Virus record (IMG/VR): IMGVR_UViG_3300040806_001924
Location: 1 to 27,222 of that record
Reading direction: 5' to 3' (one strand)
From: a virus
Length of the DNA: 27,222 nucleotides
Within the stretch, counting starts at the first letter, position 1. Each line of letters opens with the position of its first letter. Below, in pieces: positions 7,350 through 15,003 of the stretch. Below the pieces are notes generated by a model that was not told the origin of the DNA, did no database searches, and saw nothing but the letters and a program-made list of their open reading frames with translations. Both the position numbers and the translations under genes were made by a program.

Positions 7350-7729
7350 TAATCAGATAATTCATCGACAATGGCGATTAATCTACCCAATAACTCTTCA
7401 TATCTACCTTGTTCAAATAAATTACCGAATTCATGTTTTGTATCTAAGGTGTTTTCTGGATTCTGGCGATAAATCTGAACAGCTACATTTAAAATGTCTT
7501 GTTCCCTATCAGTAAACGTGGTTTCTGGTGCTTGAACCTCTGGTTCTTCTTCTGGTTGTGGTTGTGGTTGTGGTTGTTCTTCTTCACCACCTTGAGGTTC
7601 TTCTGGAACATCCTCTTCGTCACCCATAGGAGGTAATTCTGAGTCTTCATCACCTTTTACAAACTTACCTTCTTTGATAAATTTGGCATTCTCATTGAGA
7701 ATATCTAAAAATTTAGAGCGCGGAGCCAT
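7349..7729 (-). CDS. Acidic hypothetical protein with Pro-Gln repeat linker (126 aa)
   Basis: Three parts are visible: a basic N-terminal helix (MAPRSKFLDILNENAKFIKE), an acidic, proline-rich middle (~25-70) with the run PQPQPQP encoded by a 4 x 6-base DNA repeat, and a C-terminal helical domain (~70-126; FTDREQDILNVAVQIYRQNP, YEELLGRLIAIVDEL). No family is recognised. The composition resembles phage head-core or internal proteins and the neighbouring 71-aa gene is similarly charged. It overlaps that gene by 17 bases and the homing endonuclease by one base. It appears complete, so the endonuclease insertion did not truncate it. Confidence 0.6.
   Translation of the reverse strand: MAPRSKFLDILNENAKFIKEGKFVKGDEDSELPPMGDEEDVPEEPQGGEEEQPQPQPQPEEEPEVQAPETTFTDREQDILNVAVQIYRQNPENTLDTKHEFGNLFEQGRYEELLGRLIAIVDELSD
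7554..7577. repeat. Four tandem copies of GGTTGT
   Basis: Perfect hexamer array (plus-strand reading) encoding the Pro-Gln run of the 126-aa protein. Copy changes would stay in frame and alter only linker length. Confidence 0.9.
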
Positions 7730-7928
7730 TTTGACGAGATTGTTGTTCTTGTTTTTTAAGTTTTTGAAGTTTATCCTTCTTAACTTTTATTGTTGTTTTG
7801 CGTAAATCATCATCAACCTTCTCAAGTTCTTCCTCTTCACGCTTATCTTGTTGTTCATTCATATCTTCTTCAAGATACTCTTTACGGTAAGATTCCAGTT
7901 TTTGTTCAAATATAGATTTTGCTTTCAT
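7713..7928 (-). CDS. Small highly charged helical protein (71 aa)
   Basis: Begins MKAKSIFEQKLESYRKEYLE and is nearly all Glu, Lys, Gln, Arg and Asp, predicted as one long helix or coiled coil with a basic second half (KVKKDKLQKLKKQEQQSR). No family is recognised. It overlaps the 126-aa gene by 17 bases, so the two are co-expressed. An AATAAATA box, one mismatch from the late consensus, ends six bases before its ATG. Confidence 0.55.
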   Translation of the reverse strand: MKAKSIFEQKLESYRKEYLEEDMNEQQDKREEEELEKVDDDLRKTTIKVKKDKLQKLKKQEQQSRQNGSAL

Positions 7929-7934
7929 TTTAAT

Positions 7935-7942
7935 TATTTATT
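7935..7942 (-). promoter_or_regulatory. Late-promoter-like box (AATAAATA)
   Basis: Minus-strand AATAAATA followed by six bases (ATTAAA) and the ATG at 7928. It has one mismatch to TATAAATA but exactly the same distance to the start codon as the boxes at 2471-2478 and 18766-18773. Confidence 0.4.
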
Positions 7943-7958
7943 AATATGGCACTTATTT

Positions 7959-8150
7959 TTACATTAACGCATCATATGCTCGACTCAAATGTTCATCTCG
8001 TTCCTTTTTATTATCCCAAGACTTTGAACAATGTGCTGGATTGCACCAGTATTTTCCGTTTATTTTCTTTTGATAGTCATCTGGACAACCACCATATTTT
8101 TTACGATATTGTGGGGGTGTCATATCTTTAGGTCGTTTTATATTATCCAT
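7959..8150 (-). CDS. Small Cys-rich protein, possible zinc binder (63 aa)
   Basis: Begins MDNIKRPKDMTPPQYRKKYG and contains GGCPDD and YWCNPAHC, giving three Cys and one or more His that could hold a metal ion. A longer in-frame start at 8264 exists but would overlap the gp46 gene by 113 bases; the ATG at 8150 follows the gp46 stop by one base and is preferred. No family is recognised. It ends the long operon that starts at UvsY. Confidence 0.6.
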   Translation of the reverse strand: MDNIKRPKDMTPPQYRKKYGGCPDDYQKKINGKYWCNPAHCSKSWDNKKERDEHLSRAYDALM

Positions 8151-8151
8151 A

Positions 8152-9924
8152 TTATTTTTCAATCCTCGAAATTCCGTTTTGTTTAACAACCTTGATAATA
8201 TCACCCGTAGCGTGTTGCTGTAACTCTTTTCTATGGGTGATAAGGTATATTGATTTACCTTCATTGTTACATTTATCTAATAATATATCAACTACAAAGT
8301 TTACCCCATCCGTATCCAAGCTACCATCAACCAACTCGTCAAAACAAAGCATATTTGTATCAAATTTGCCTTGAATTTTTTGTAAATCCATGAATGCAAA
8401 CATGATTGCAATGTCAATATTACGCCTTTCACCACTTGAAAAATTAAAATATGAGCATTCATGTCTCTTATCATTGATAATTTTTTCTTCAAAGAATTCA
8501 TCAAAGGTTAATACACAGTTAGCATTGAGCTTATCTAGATAAAAGTTGATTCGTTTATTGAAAATATCTAATAGTTTATTGACGATATATGATTTTACAC
8601 CATTCTCCCCACAAATAAACTTAATTTGATCAAGGATTTCAACCTGTTTTGTTGTTTCTTCGATTTCTACAGAACAATCAGATAGTTCTTTACCAACTTT
8701 GGTAATAATATCCTCTAAATCATTAAATTCTTCTTTGATTTCTTTAGCATTTGTTAATAAACTCTTAATATTTGTATCACAATCTTGGATACGGTTCTTA
8801 ATGATTTCGTTTTCATTGATTTCTTTTTGGATTTTAGTTATTTCGGTATCACAATCTCGTATTTTGGTTTCGATAACAGTTAAAACACCTCTAATTTCTT
8901 TAATGTTTTGTTCTCTTCGTTCCTTTTTATCGGTAAGATCAACAATATCAGCCTGTAATTCATCAACATGTTTTTGAACATGTTCTTTATCGTCTTCTGA
9001 CATTTCTCGATTACATGTTGGACAAATACCAGATGTGAACAGATTATCTATTTGTTTTTTCTTATTATTAATCTCAAAAACAATTGCTGCTAATTTTTCT
9101 TTTACGTTATCTAACTTTTCTTCTTTAATAGCTAATATTTTGTCATTTAAACCCTGTTTTTTATCTTTAATACCAATATATTGGTCTTTATCAATATCAA
9201 TAATCTTAGATTCAAGCTCTTTTTTCTGTTTTTGTTTCTCTTTAATCTGCTCTTTGATCTTTTCGATCTTCTGGAGTTTGTTTTCTTCAAATTTTTCGGA
9301 TTGTTCCTTATAAATCTCAAGATTTTTTTCTTTTTCAGTCTTTTTAGATTCTAATGCGGTTAAATTCTTCAACGATTCATTATAATCCTTGCGAGCTTCT
9401 TTAAGAATCTCAGAAAAAATGTTCATATCAAAGATACCTTCAATGAATTTTCTCTTTTCAACCTTCGATTGAGCCATAAATGGAACAGTTTGGTTAATCC
9501 CCATGATAACACAGTTCTTAATAACATCCTCAGATACCCCTATAACCTTCTCTATATCCTCTTGTGTATTGTTTATACTGTCTCTGGTAACATCTTTACC
9601 ATCTACATGAAACTCAAGGCTTGAGGGCTTTAATTTACGAACAATCTTGTATTCTTTTTTACCTTTTGAGAATTCTAAAACGATTTCAGTTCCTTTTTTG
9701 GTCTTTTTATTAACAACATCTGATTTATTTAAACCACGAATTGTTTTACCAAACATCGCAAAGTAAATACTCTCAACAATTGTAGATTTTCCCGAACCAT
9801 TGCTACGAGCTTTATCTTTATTCTCACCAAGAATAATATTTAAACCGTCATTTATATTCAATTCAACAGGGTCTTTACCTATTGAAAGAAAATTTTGAAC
9901 TTTTACTTTTTTAAAATTAATCAT
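8152..9924 (-). CDS. 46: gp46-like recombination endonuclease subunit (Rad50/SbcC family ATPase)
   Basis: 590 aa (T4 gp46 is 560). Domain order is clear: N-terminal ABC half with Walker A RSNGSGKSTIVES at ~40-52; a long coiled coil on both sides of a zinc hook CPTCNREM at ~303-310; then the C-terminal ABC half with signature FNFSSGERRN, Walker B MLCFDELVDGSLD and the H-loop ITHR. With gp47 it forms the Mre11-Rad50-type complex that resects DNA ends for recombination-dependent replication and degrades host DNA. In T4 the two genes are close; here the gp47 gene lies 5 kb upstream in the same operon, separated by ThyX and the glycan cassette. The start overlaps the upstream glycosyltransferase by eight bases and an AGG lies about seven bases before it. 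Confidence 0.95.
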   Translation of the reverse strand: MINFKKVKVQNFLSIGKDPVELNINDGLNIILGENKDKARSNGSGKSTIVESIYFAMFGKTIRGLNKSDVVNKKTKKGTEIVLEFSKGKKEYKIVRKLKPSSLEFHVDGKDVTRDSINNTQEDIEKVIGVSEDVIKNCVIMGINQTVPFMAQSKVEKRKFIEGIFDMNIFSEILKEARKDYNESLKNLTALESKKTEKEKNLEIYKEQSEKFEENKLQKIEKIKEQIKEKQKQKKELESKIIDIDKDQYIGIKDKKQGLNDKILAIKEEKLDNVKEKLAAIVFEINNKKKQIDNLFTSGICPTCNREMSEDDKEHVQKHVDELQADIVDLTDKKERREQNIKEIRGVLTVIETKIRDCDTEITKIQKEINENEIIKNRIQDCDTNIKSLLTNAKEIKEEFNDLEDIITKVGKELSDCSVEIEETTKQVEILDQIKFICGENGVKSYIVNKLLDIFNKRINFYLDKLNANCVLTFDEFFEEKIINDKRHECSYFNFSSGERRNIDIAIMFAFMDLQKIQGKFDTNMLCFDELVDGSLDTDGVNFVVDILLDKCNNEGKSIYLITHRKELQQHATGDIIKVVKQNGISRIEK

Positions 9925-10675
9925 TTTTACCTATTAAAAAATATTGTATAAATTTATCATCAACTTTTATTTTTGATAATACAAACTCACTTAACTCTCT
10001 ATTAAATTTTACTACATTAGAGTAATCATTATCCCTTACACCGCTCTTCCAGTTTGCCCTTTTATAATCAACAGATGTTATAGGTTCTCTAAAACTCGCA
10101 CCGTGATGATATATAAAATCATATATAGCAAAGAAAAATGAATGTAGTAAAATATTATTTGTTTTATTTATTGGTTTCCAAGAAATATCATTATCAGATA
10201 ACCAACACTCTAAGGCTGGTCCAGATGTTGGGAATCGTTTGTTTTTATACGAAAAACTCCAATTTAGTTTATTTTTTCTCCAAAAACCAACTGTTGTCAT
10301 AAGAAAAATAGGGTGTGGAAATGTATCACCAATTTCATTTCTTTGAACGGCAATTAGTTTATATGTATCTACTAGTTTCTTGGATTTATTCACCCAATCA
10401 TTAAACGGAAACGCATCACCATCCATGAATACAATATATTCATCATCATTAGCTTCGGATAATACTTTATCAGCTAAAAAATTCATTCTAACATGGTGAT
10501 CTTTACCAACACCAACTAAATCAGTTTGCCAATGATATTTTGTAGTATAATCATTTTTACAATTATAGACACCTGCAAATATTTTGTAGTCGGGCTTAGT
10601 GAATTTTTTTATATACTTAGATTGTAAATCAATAAATTTAGAATCAGTGTGATGTATTGTTACAATATTAATCAT
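9917..10675 (-). CDS. Glycosyltransferase, GT-A type
   Basis: 252 aa, beginning MINIVTIHHTDSKFIDLQSK. A YIVFMDGDAFPFNDW segment at ~79-93 carries the DxD motif (DGD) that binds metal and the nucleotide sugar in GT-A enzymes. SGPALECWLSDN around residue 150 and HHGASFREP near 191 are compatible with an acceptor-site region. Donor and acceptor are unknown. It is the last gene of the five-gene glycan cassette, overlapping the methyltransferase by one base and gp46 by eight. Confidence 0.7.
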   Translation of the reverse strand: MINIVTIHHTDSKFIDLQSKYIKKFTKPDYKIFAGVYNCKNDYTTKYHWQTDLVGVGKDHHVRMNFLADKVLSEANDDEYIVFMDGDAFPFNDWVNKSKKLVDTYKLIAVQRNEIGDTFPHPIFLMTTVGFWRKNKLNWSFSYKNKRFPTSGPALECWLSDNDISWKPINKTNNILLHSFFFAIYDFIYHHGASFREPITSVDYKRANWKSGVRDNDYSNVVKFNRELSEFVLSKIKVDDKFIQYFLIGKND

Positions 10676-11274
10676 TATATTTTTAAAACCATTCTTATTA
10701 ATATAGGGTCATTCTCATTATAATCAACTCCAAATTTCTCATCATATACAGAAAACCCTCTAGATTTTTCAGCATATACTATTTTAAACCCAAGGTCAAT
10801 TACTTTTTTAATTGTATTTTCAAAATTTAAGAATCTTCTATAATGATCAGTTGTTTTATTGACCAATGAATCTTCATCTGAACGAACTTCGATGAAGAAA
10901 TAGTTGCACACATTATTTTTAACCCAATCAAATATATGATCTTCAGTGTGTTCTTCAACCGAATGCAATGTGAATCTACTATATGCATGATCAAACCACA
11001 TACTAGAATCAAGTTCTTCAAATTTAAGAGGCAATGCTGTAAAATATGGAAACTGAAGCCTATTTAATTCCATAATAATATTTTCAGACTGATCTATAGC
11101 AGTGACTTCTAATTTATTTTCATAAAAAAACAAGGAATCGCGACCATTACCGCAACCTAAGTCTATAATGGATTCTGTTTCATCAACATATTTCATAATA
11201 AACTTAGAAAATGGTGATGGTTCAAATGGGTGTTTATGTTTCTCGTAAAATTTATTCCAGTATTCTTTATCCAT
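10675..11274 (-). CDS. Class I SAM-dependent methyltransferase
   Basis: 199 aa. Residues ~35-50 read SIIDLGCGNGRDSLFF, the glycine-rich SAM-binding motif I; VTAIDQSENII at ~57-67 is motif II with the acidic residue that binds the ribose; YSRFTLHSVEEH follows as the motif-IV region. It resembles small-molecule or sugar methyltransferases (Methyltransf_11/25 group) more than DNA methyltransferases: no DPPY or PC motif is seen. Lying between a LicD-like gene and a glycosyltransferase, it probably methylates a sugar or cap residue of the glycan; this is inference from context. It overlaps the next gene by one base and sits one base after the LicD-like gene. Confidence 0.8.
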   Translation of the reverse strand: MDKEYWNKFYEKHKHPFEPSPFSKFIMKYVDETESIIDLGCGNGRDSLFFYENKLEVTAIDQSENIIMELNRLQFPYFTALPLKFEELDSSMWFDHAYSRFTLHSVEEHTEDHIFDWVKNNVCNYFFIEVRSDEDSLVNKTTDHYRRFLNFENTIKKVIDLGFKIVYAEKSRGFSVYDEKFGVDYNENDPILIRMVLKI

Positions 11275-11275
11275 A

Positions 11276-11845
11276 TTATTTTCTATTAGTATGTTTTGGG
11301 TGCGCAGATAAACCCTTTATCGGCGTTTTCCAATCACCACCGTAATATTTTTTAAAGAACGATTCTGGGTCTGGTATGGTATAAAAAACATATCCATCAA
11401 TCTCCAGTTCACTTGTTTCCTTAAAATCATTTTCGTTTAATTCGTAAACTGAGCATTTAAATTTACTTCCAGCATTTTTAAATAAATAGATATCAATATA
11501 AACATTATTTCTAAATACTGTCAACAAAACATCTCTAGTGTATCTACAGATTTTAAAACCATCTTTCTCCAACTTCTGAACACATTCGCATAATTTCTGC
11601 TGATCCGAATAACGAACAACTATATCCATATCAGCATCATGGGGGATTAATTTATTATCCCTATATAATCCCAACATCGTTCCAAATAATAATCGATATG
11701 TTACATTATTGGTATCTAACATATAACATACATCAAATAGATCGACAATAGCTAAATCATGATCCATTGGTAACTTATTATAGTTACCAAATGGCTTTGA
11801 TATTGCATGTTTATGGTTTTTTATTATATATTCTGTTAAATTCAT
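11276..11845 (-). CDS. LicD/fukutin-like nucleotidyltransferase-fold protein
   Basis: 189 aa. The core LFGTMLGLYRDNKLIPHDAD at ~53-72, followed by MDIVV, is the diagnostic LicD pattern (G-T-L-G-x-R-x-G/N...P-x-D-x-D-x-D), with the acidic pair of the nucleotidyltransferase fold. The end has PESFFKKYYGGDWKTP, close to the usual LicD C-terminal Y-G-x-x-W. LicD enzymes transfer phosphocholine or other phospho-alditols to glycans from nucleotide-activated donors. Length is short for the family but the key parts are present. It overlaps the upstream glycosyltransferase by one base (TAATG). Confidence 0.8.
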   Translation of the reverse strand: MNLTEYIIKNHKHAISKPFGNYNKLPMDHDLAIVDLFDVCYMLDTNNVTYRLLFGTMLGLYRDNKLIPHDADMDIVVRYSDQQKLCECVQKLEKDGFKICRYTRDVLLTVFRNNVYIDIYLFKNAGSKFKCSVYELNENDFKETSELEIDGYVFYTIPDPESFFKKYYGGDWKTPIKGLSAHPKHTNRK

Positions 11846-13071
11846 TAATAGTTTTTATTAGTTGTTTCAAACAAATATTTATATATCGGAGACTCGATTA
11901 ATACTTCAGTTTTAAGATATTTTTTAACCCTATTACTAAAATCTAAATCTTCACCAGATTTTAGACTTTCATTAAAACCCCCTATATTAAAAATATGATC
12001 ACGTTTAATTGGGTTCAAGTGGTTTGGGCAACGCTCATAAAAATCTTTATTTTCGCCCCATTTTTTAAATTTTATAGAATGAACAAATTTTTTAATATAT
12101 TTACCGTCTCTCCAATATTCGCCAGTTATGCCTATACAATCTGGCCTAGTTAGCAACCCATCATATATTTGTTGAATATAATTTTCTGATATATCATCAT
12201 CATCATCTATAAAACATACATATTCACCAATTGAATTTCGTAATAATCTATTACGTTTTGTGGAGATAATCAATTCACCATTATCTCCACATATCTTAAT
12301 TTCAACATTTTTATTTTTACATTGTTTTTTAAGTTTTTTTAATAATATATCTAACTTGGGTTTTCTTATATGTAATGAGCAAATAAGTATCGAAAGTAAA
12401 GGAGGATGTTTAACCCTCTCTTCAAAATTTAGTTGTTTTCGATGTGTATATGTTTTTTTATCAATAGAATCATATTTAGCATTGTTCAAATCGGATTCAT
12501 CTCGTTTTCTACCAGATGTTGTCCAATGTTTATGTTCAAATTTTGGGGCATCTTCATTATTATCAATATGCAATAAATTTAAAAACAAAAGATTATCATA
12601 TAATTCATTATCAGAATAATGGTGATTGTAAGCAGGGTGATAAATGTAACCATTTAATTTTTTAAGTGTGTAACCATCGATAATTGGTATAGATACAATA
12701 ACACTTCTACCCCCATCATTAAGACCATCTACTTTAACACTTAATGCGCCAGTATTATTTTTATAAAAACCAAGAAGATATGTATCCCAATTTTCGGGGG
12801 GGAAGAAATCATCAGACATAACAACAATTATATCATCATCCTTAACGCGACTAACTAAATCTAATGTTAATTTAGTTAATGGTTTAGTTATCCCGAACGC
12901 AGGTAAACCATATAGTTTACAATTATCAATTTGTTTTTGATCTTCTGGTGTATCAGCTATAATATCTATTTTTATGGCAGACTCGTTACTAGCTCTGCTT
13001 AACCAAACCTTTAAAGTATCTTTATAAACATCTGGTCTAATTGTTGCTGATATTAAATATATTTTCTTCAT
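11845..13071 (-). CDS. Two-domain glycosyltransferase (two GT-A domains)
   Basis: 408 aa with two GT-A-like modules. The N-terminal one (~1-200) has IIVVMSDDFFPPENW at ~81-95, where SDD stands at the DxD position. The C-terminal one (~222-400) is clearly GT2-like: LSILICSLHIRKPK at ~226, STKRNRLLRNSIGEYVCFID at ~273, the acidic DDDDD cluster, then ERCPNHLNPIKRDHIFNIGG and SGEDLDFSNRVKKY, the family's acceptor-side ED motif. The two halves may add two different residues, or one half may only bind. It overlaps the upstream GT-B gene by four bases (ATGA), indicating tight coupling. Confidence 0.8.
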   Translation of the reverse strand: MKKIYLISATIRPDVYKDTLKVWLSRASNESAIKIDIIADTPEDQKQIDNCKLYGLPAFGITKPLTKLTLDLVSRVKDDDIIVVMSDDFFPPENWDTYLLGFYKNNTGALSVKVDGLNDGGRSVIVSIPIIDGYTLKKLNGYIYHPAYNHHYSDNELYDNLLFLNLLHIDNNEDAPKFEHKHWTTSGRKRDESDLNNAKYDSIDKKTYTHRKQLNFEERVKHPPLLSILICSLHIRKPKLDILLKKLKKQCKNKNVEIKICGDNGELIISTKRNRLLRNSIGEYVCFIDDDDDISENYIQQIYDGLLTRPDCIGITGEYWRDGKYIKKFVHSIKFKKWGENKDFYERCPNHLNPIKRDHIFNIGGFNESLKSGEDLDFSNRVKKYLKTEVLIESPIYKYLFETTNKNY

Positions 13072-13994
13072 TTATTAAATTCTAATATTTCCTCTACTAC
13101 TTTACTTACATAAAACTTACCCATATCTGATTGTGGTCGGACTGTTTCAACGCAATTTATATGCCCCTTATCATTGATATCATAAATTCTAGCGGTTTTA
13201 CCACACATCCAACCCTCGATAACAGTTCTACCCATAAGAACACTAGCTACCATTGAACATTTTTTCGTGAAATTTTCAATATCCCATGTTGGTTCAAACG
13301 TATGAACCCATGATTCAACGAAATTTGGATAATCTCTACCGACAAGCCACAACTCTTTACCTTGGTCTTTTGAGTATCTAATCAAATCAGATATCGTATT
13401 GCGTCTGAGATAGTCATACGACCCAACAAATAAAATGTAATCACCATCTCGTTTACAATCAACCATATTAAATCGTTTTGTATCAACAGGGTTATAAACT
13501 ACTTTTATTTTTTCTTCTTTAATACCCCATTCTTTAATCAGATATTCTTTAATTTCTGGTCTAATTGCAATATACCCCTTGATATTTTTATGTTCCAACG
13601 GGTGTTCATACTTTGGTAGAACCTCAGAGTGAATAATATTCAATGCGGGTGCATCGTATAGGTCTAAAACAACCTTTGAAATTGATGGGTGGCTAAGTAA
13701 CATCAAATCATATTTTGTATCATTTGATGTCTTATAGAATTTATTTTTAAGAGCTACTTTGGTTTCGCCATTAACTTTATATTCTCTTTCACCATCACCT
13801 AAAAAAAAGTTGGGTGGGGATTTGATGTCATAACACTTTACACCATGAACACTAACCCGATCCACCAAATCCCCACCAACATTCGATATAATATCAACAT
13901 CATGCTCTTTTGCAAGCTCTTTTGCAAGTTCATAAACATAAAGTTCAGAACCTGTATAAGATTGAAACGAGAGGCATGATATTAATATTTTCAT
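13068..13994 (-). CDS. Glycosyltransferase, GT-B type (GT4-like)
   Basis: 308 aa. The N-terminal Rossmann half begins MKILISCLSFQSYTGSELYV with the Gly-rich acceptor loop and YELAKELAKEHDVDIIS. The C-terminal half has KIKVVYNPVDTKRF, then YILFVGSYDYLRRN and ELWLVGRDYP, and GRTVIEGWMCGKTARI at ~253-268, standing for the GT4 E-x7-E region that binds the sugar nucleotide. It is shorter than usual GT4 enzymes (~350-400). First gene of the five-gene cassette; the ATG overlaps the stop of the 71-aa gene by one base. Confidence 0.78.
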   Translation of the reverse strand: MKILISCLSFQSYTGSELYVYELAKELAKEHDVDIISNVGGDLVDRVSVHGVKCYDIKSPPNFFLGDGEREYKVNGETKVALKNKFYKTSNDTKYDLMLLSHPSISKVVLDLYDAPALNIIHSEVLPKYEHPLEHKNIKGYIAIRPEIKEYLIKEWGIKEEKIKVVYNPVDTKRFNMVDCKRDGDYILFVGSYDYLRRNTISDLIRYSKDQGKELWLVGRDYPNFVESWVHTFEPTWDIENFTKKCSMVASVLMGRTVIEGWMCGKTARIYDINDKGHINCVETVRPQSDMGKFYVSKVVEEILEFNK

Positions 13995-14209
13995 TAAACA
14001 ACAAACTGACCACAGTTAAGGGCAGTAACGGTTGATTTATTCATTTTTACTTCGTCACCAGTATTGATATCTGTGATAGTCATATACTGTGCGCTTTCAG
14101 AAACAAGTTTTGCACAATATTTCTGAGTTTTGTTTCTTACTTTACGTTCAAGAGTAAAAAATTTACCTTGGACGTGACGTTTGATGTTATTTAGTTTATT
14201 TTTCTTCAT
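13994..14209 (-). CDS. Small basic hypothetical protein (71 aa)
   Basis: Begins MKKNKLNNIKRHVQGKFFTL and continues with alternating strands (KYCAKLVSESAQYMTITDIN; TGDEVKMNKSTVTAL), looking like a small basic beta-barrel (OB/SH3-like). No family is recognised. It is tightly packed: two bases after ThyX and a one-base overlap with the next glycosyltransferase. A small nucleic-acid binder is possible, from composition only. Confidence 0.55.
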   Translation of the reverse strand: MKKNKLNNIKRHVQGKFFTLERKVRNKTQKYCAKLVSESAQYMTITDINTGDEVKMNKSTVTALNCGQFVV

Positions 14210-14211
14210 AA

Positions 14212-15003
14212 TTAAATTTTCCCATTTTCAAATGTTATTTCATTGATACCATCGACTTCTTCAATAACAGAATCTGTAAAAATTGCTGGATATTTATCTT
14301 TAACCAAATTAAAAATCTGATTAAAGATCACTCTAATTTCGTATTCAGCATGTCTTGATGTCCTCATAACAATAGTATGTCTGAGTGATCTAAGATTTAC
14401 TGAAAACCCAATTTCATTAGCTTGCCCATTTGGTAAAATTCTACGCATGGCTGATGTGATTTTCTTTTTAACAGAAAAATCTTTAACGCCATCAATATCC
14501 ATTTTAGTTTCAATCTTTTTATATTGTTCTTCAATGATTTTCAAAGTCTCAATAATTTCATCTTGAGCAGGGTCAAGGATAGGATCATATACCATATCAA
14601 TCTTATCCGCACGAACGTATCTTCCAGACGTTTGTGAAAATGCTGTCCCAACTCGATGTCTAACTAATTCATGCGTAAAAACACGCGAACAATTATGAAT
14701 CATAAAGTTAAGATTACAATGCTCAAACACACTTCCATGACCAGATGCGATAGTCCCTAATACATTGTCATGGATACTACGAACTCTACTGATGTTTTTA
14801 TTTTTTTCAGTAGTCAGTGCAGCATAACATGCTTTAGCATAAAATGAACATAAAATTTCACCATCATTTAGACCTTCTCGTTTAGCTTGTTCGACTTCTT
14901 CTAAAAAAGTTTCTTGATCCGTATCTTCAAGATAACGCTTTATTTCTTCAAAATCAACAACGGTTGATCCGATCCAATAAGTTTCTGGTTTTACTAAGCT
15001 CAT
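14212..15003 (-). CDS. thyX: Flavin-dependent thymidylate synthase ThyX
   Basis: 263 aa. ThyX makes dTMP from dUMP using FAD, NADPH and methylene-tetrahydrofolate, supplying thymidine for phage DNA synthesis. The signature RHRVGTAFSQTSGRY at ~117-131 is the RHRX(7-8)S motif that binds FAD and dUMP. Other family marks are the GHGSVFEHCNLNFMI segment at ~88-102 and the C-terminal LRSLRHTIVMRTSRHAEYEI region. T4 itself uses the unrelated ThyA-type enzyme (gene td), so this is a replacement often seen in other phages. It overlaps gp47 by four bases (ATGA). Confidence 0.96.
   Translation of the reverse strand: MSLVKPETYWIGSTVVDFEEIKRYLEDTDQETFLEEVEQAKREGLNDGEILCSFYAKACYAALTTEKNKNISRVRSIHDNVLGTIASGHGSVFEHCNLNFMIHNCSRVFTHELVRHRVGTAFSQTSGRYVRADKIDMVYDPILDPAQDEIIETLKIIEEQYKKIETKMDIDGVKDFSVKKKITSAMRRILPNGQANEIGFSVNLRSLRHTIVMRTSRHAEYEIRVIFNQIFNLVKDKYPAIFTDSVIEEVDGINEITFENGKI

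Noticed and set aside
7554-7577. Phase-variable repeat
   Set aside because: The six-base unit keeps the frame, so copy changes would not switch expression.
9035-9313. Ser/Phe-rich plus-strand frames opposite gp46 (also 8699-8977)
   Set aside because: These are the mirror of the gp46 coiled-coil coding sequence, a common artefact of Lys/Glu-rich genes.
11876-11883. Minus-strand TATAAATA 30 bases before the LicD-like gene
   Set aside because: It is inside the end of the overlapping glycosyltransferase gene in a tightly packed operon. It could serve as an internal late promoter, but nothing separates it from a chance match.
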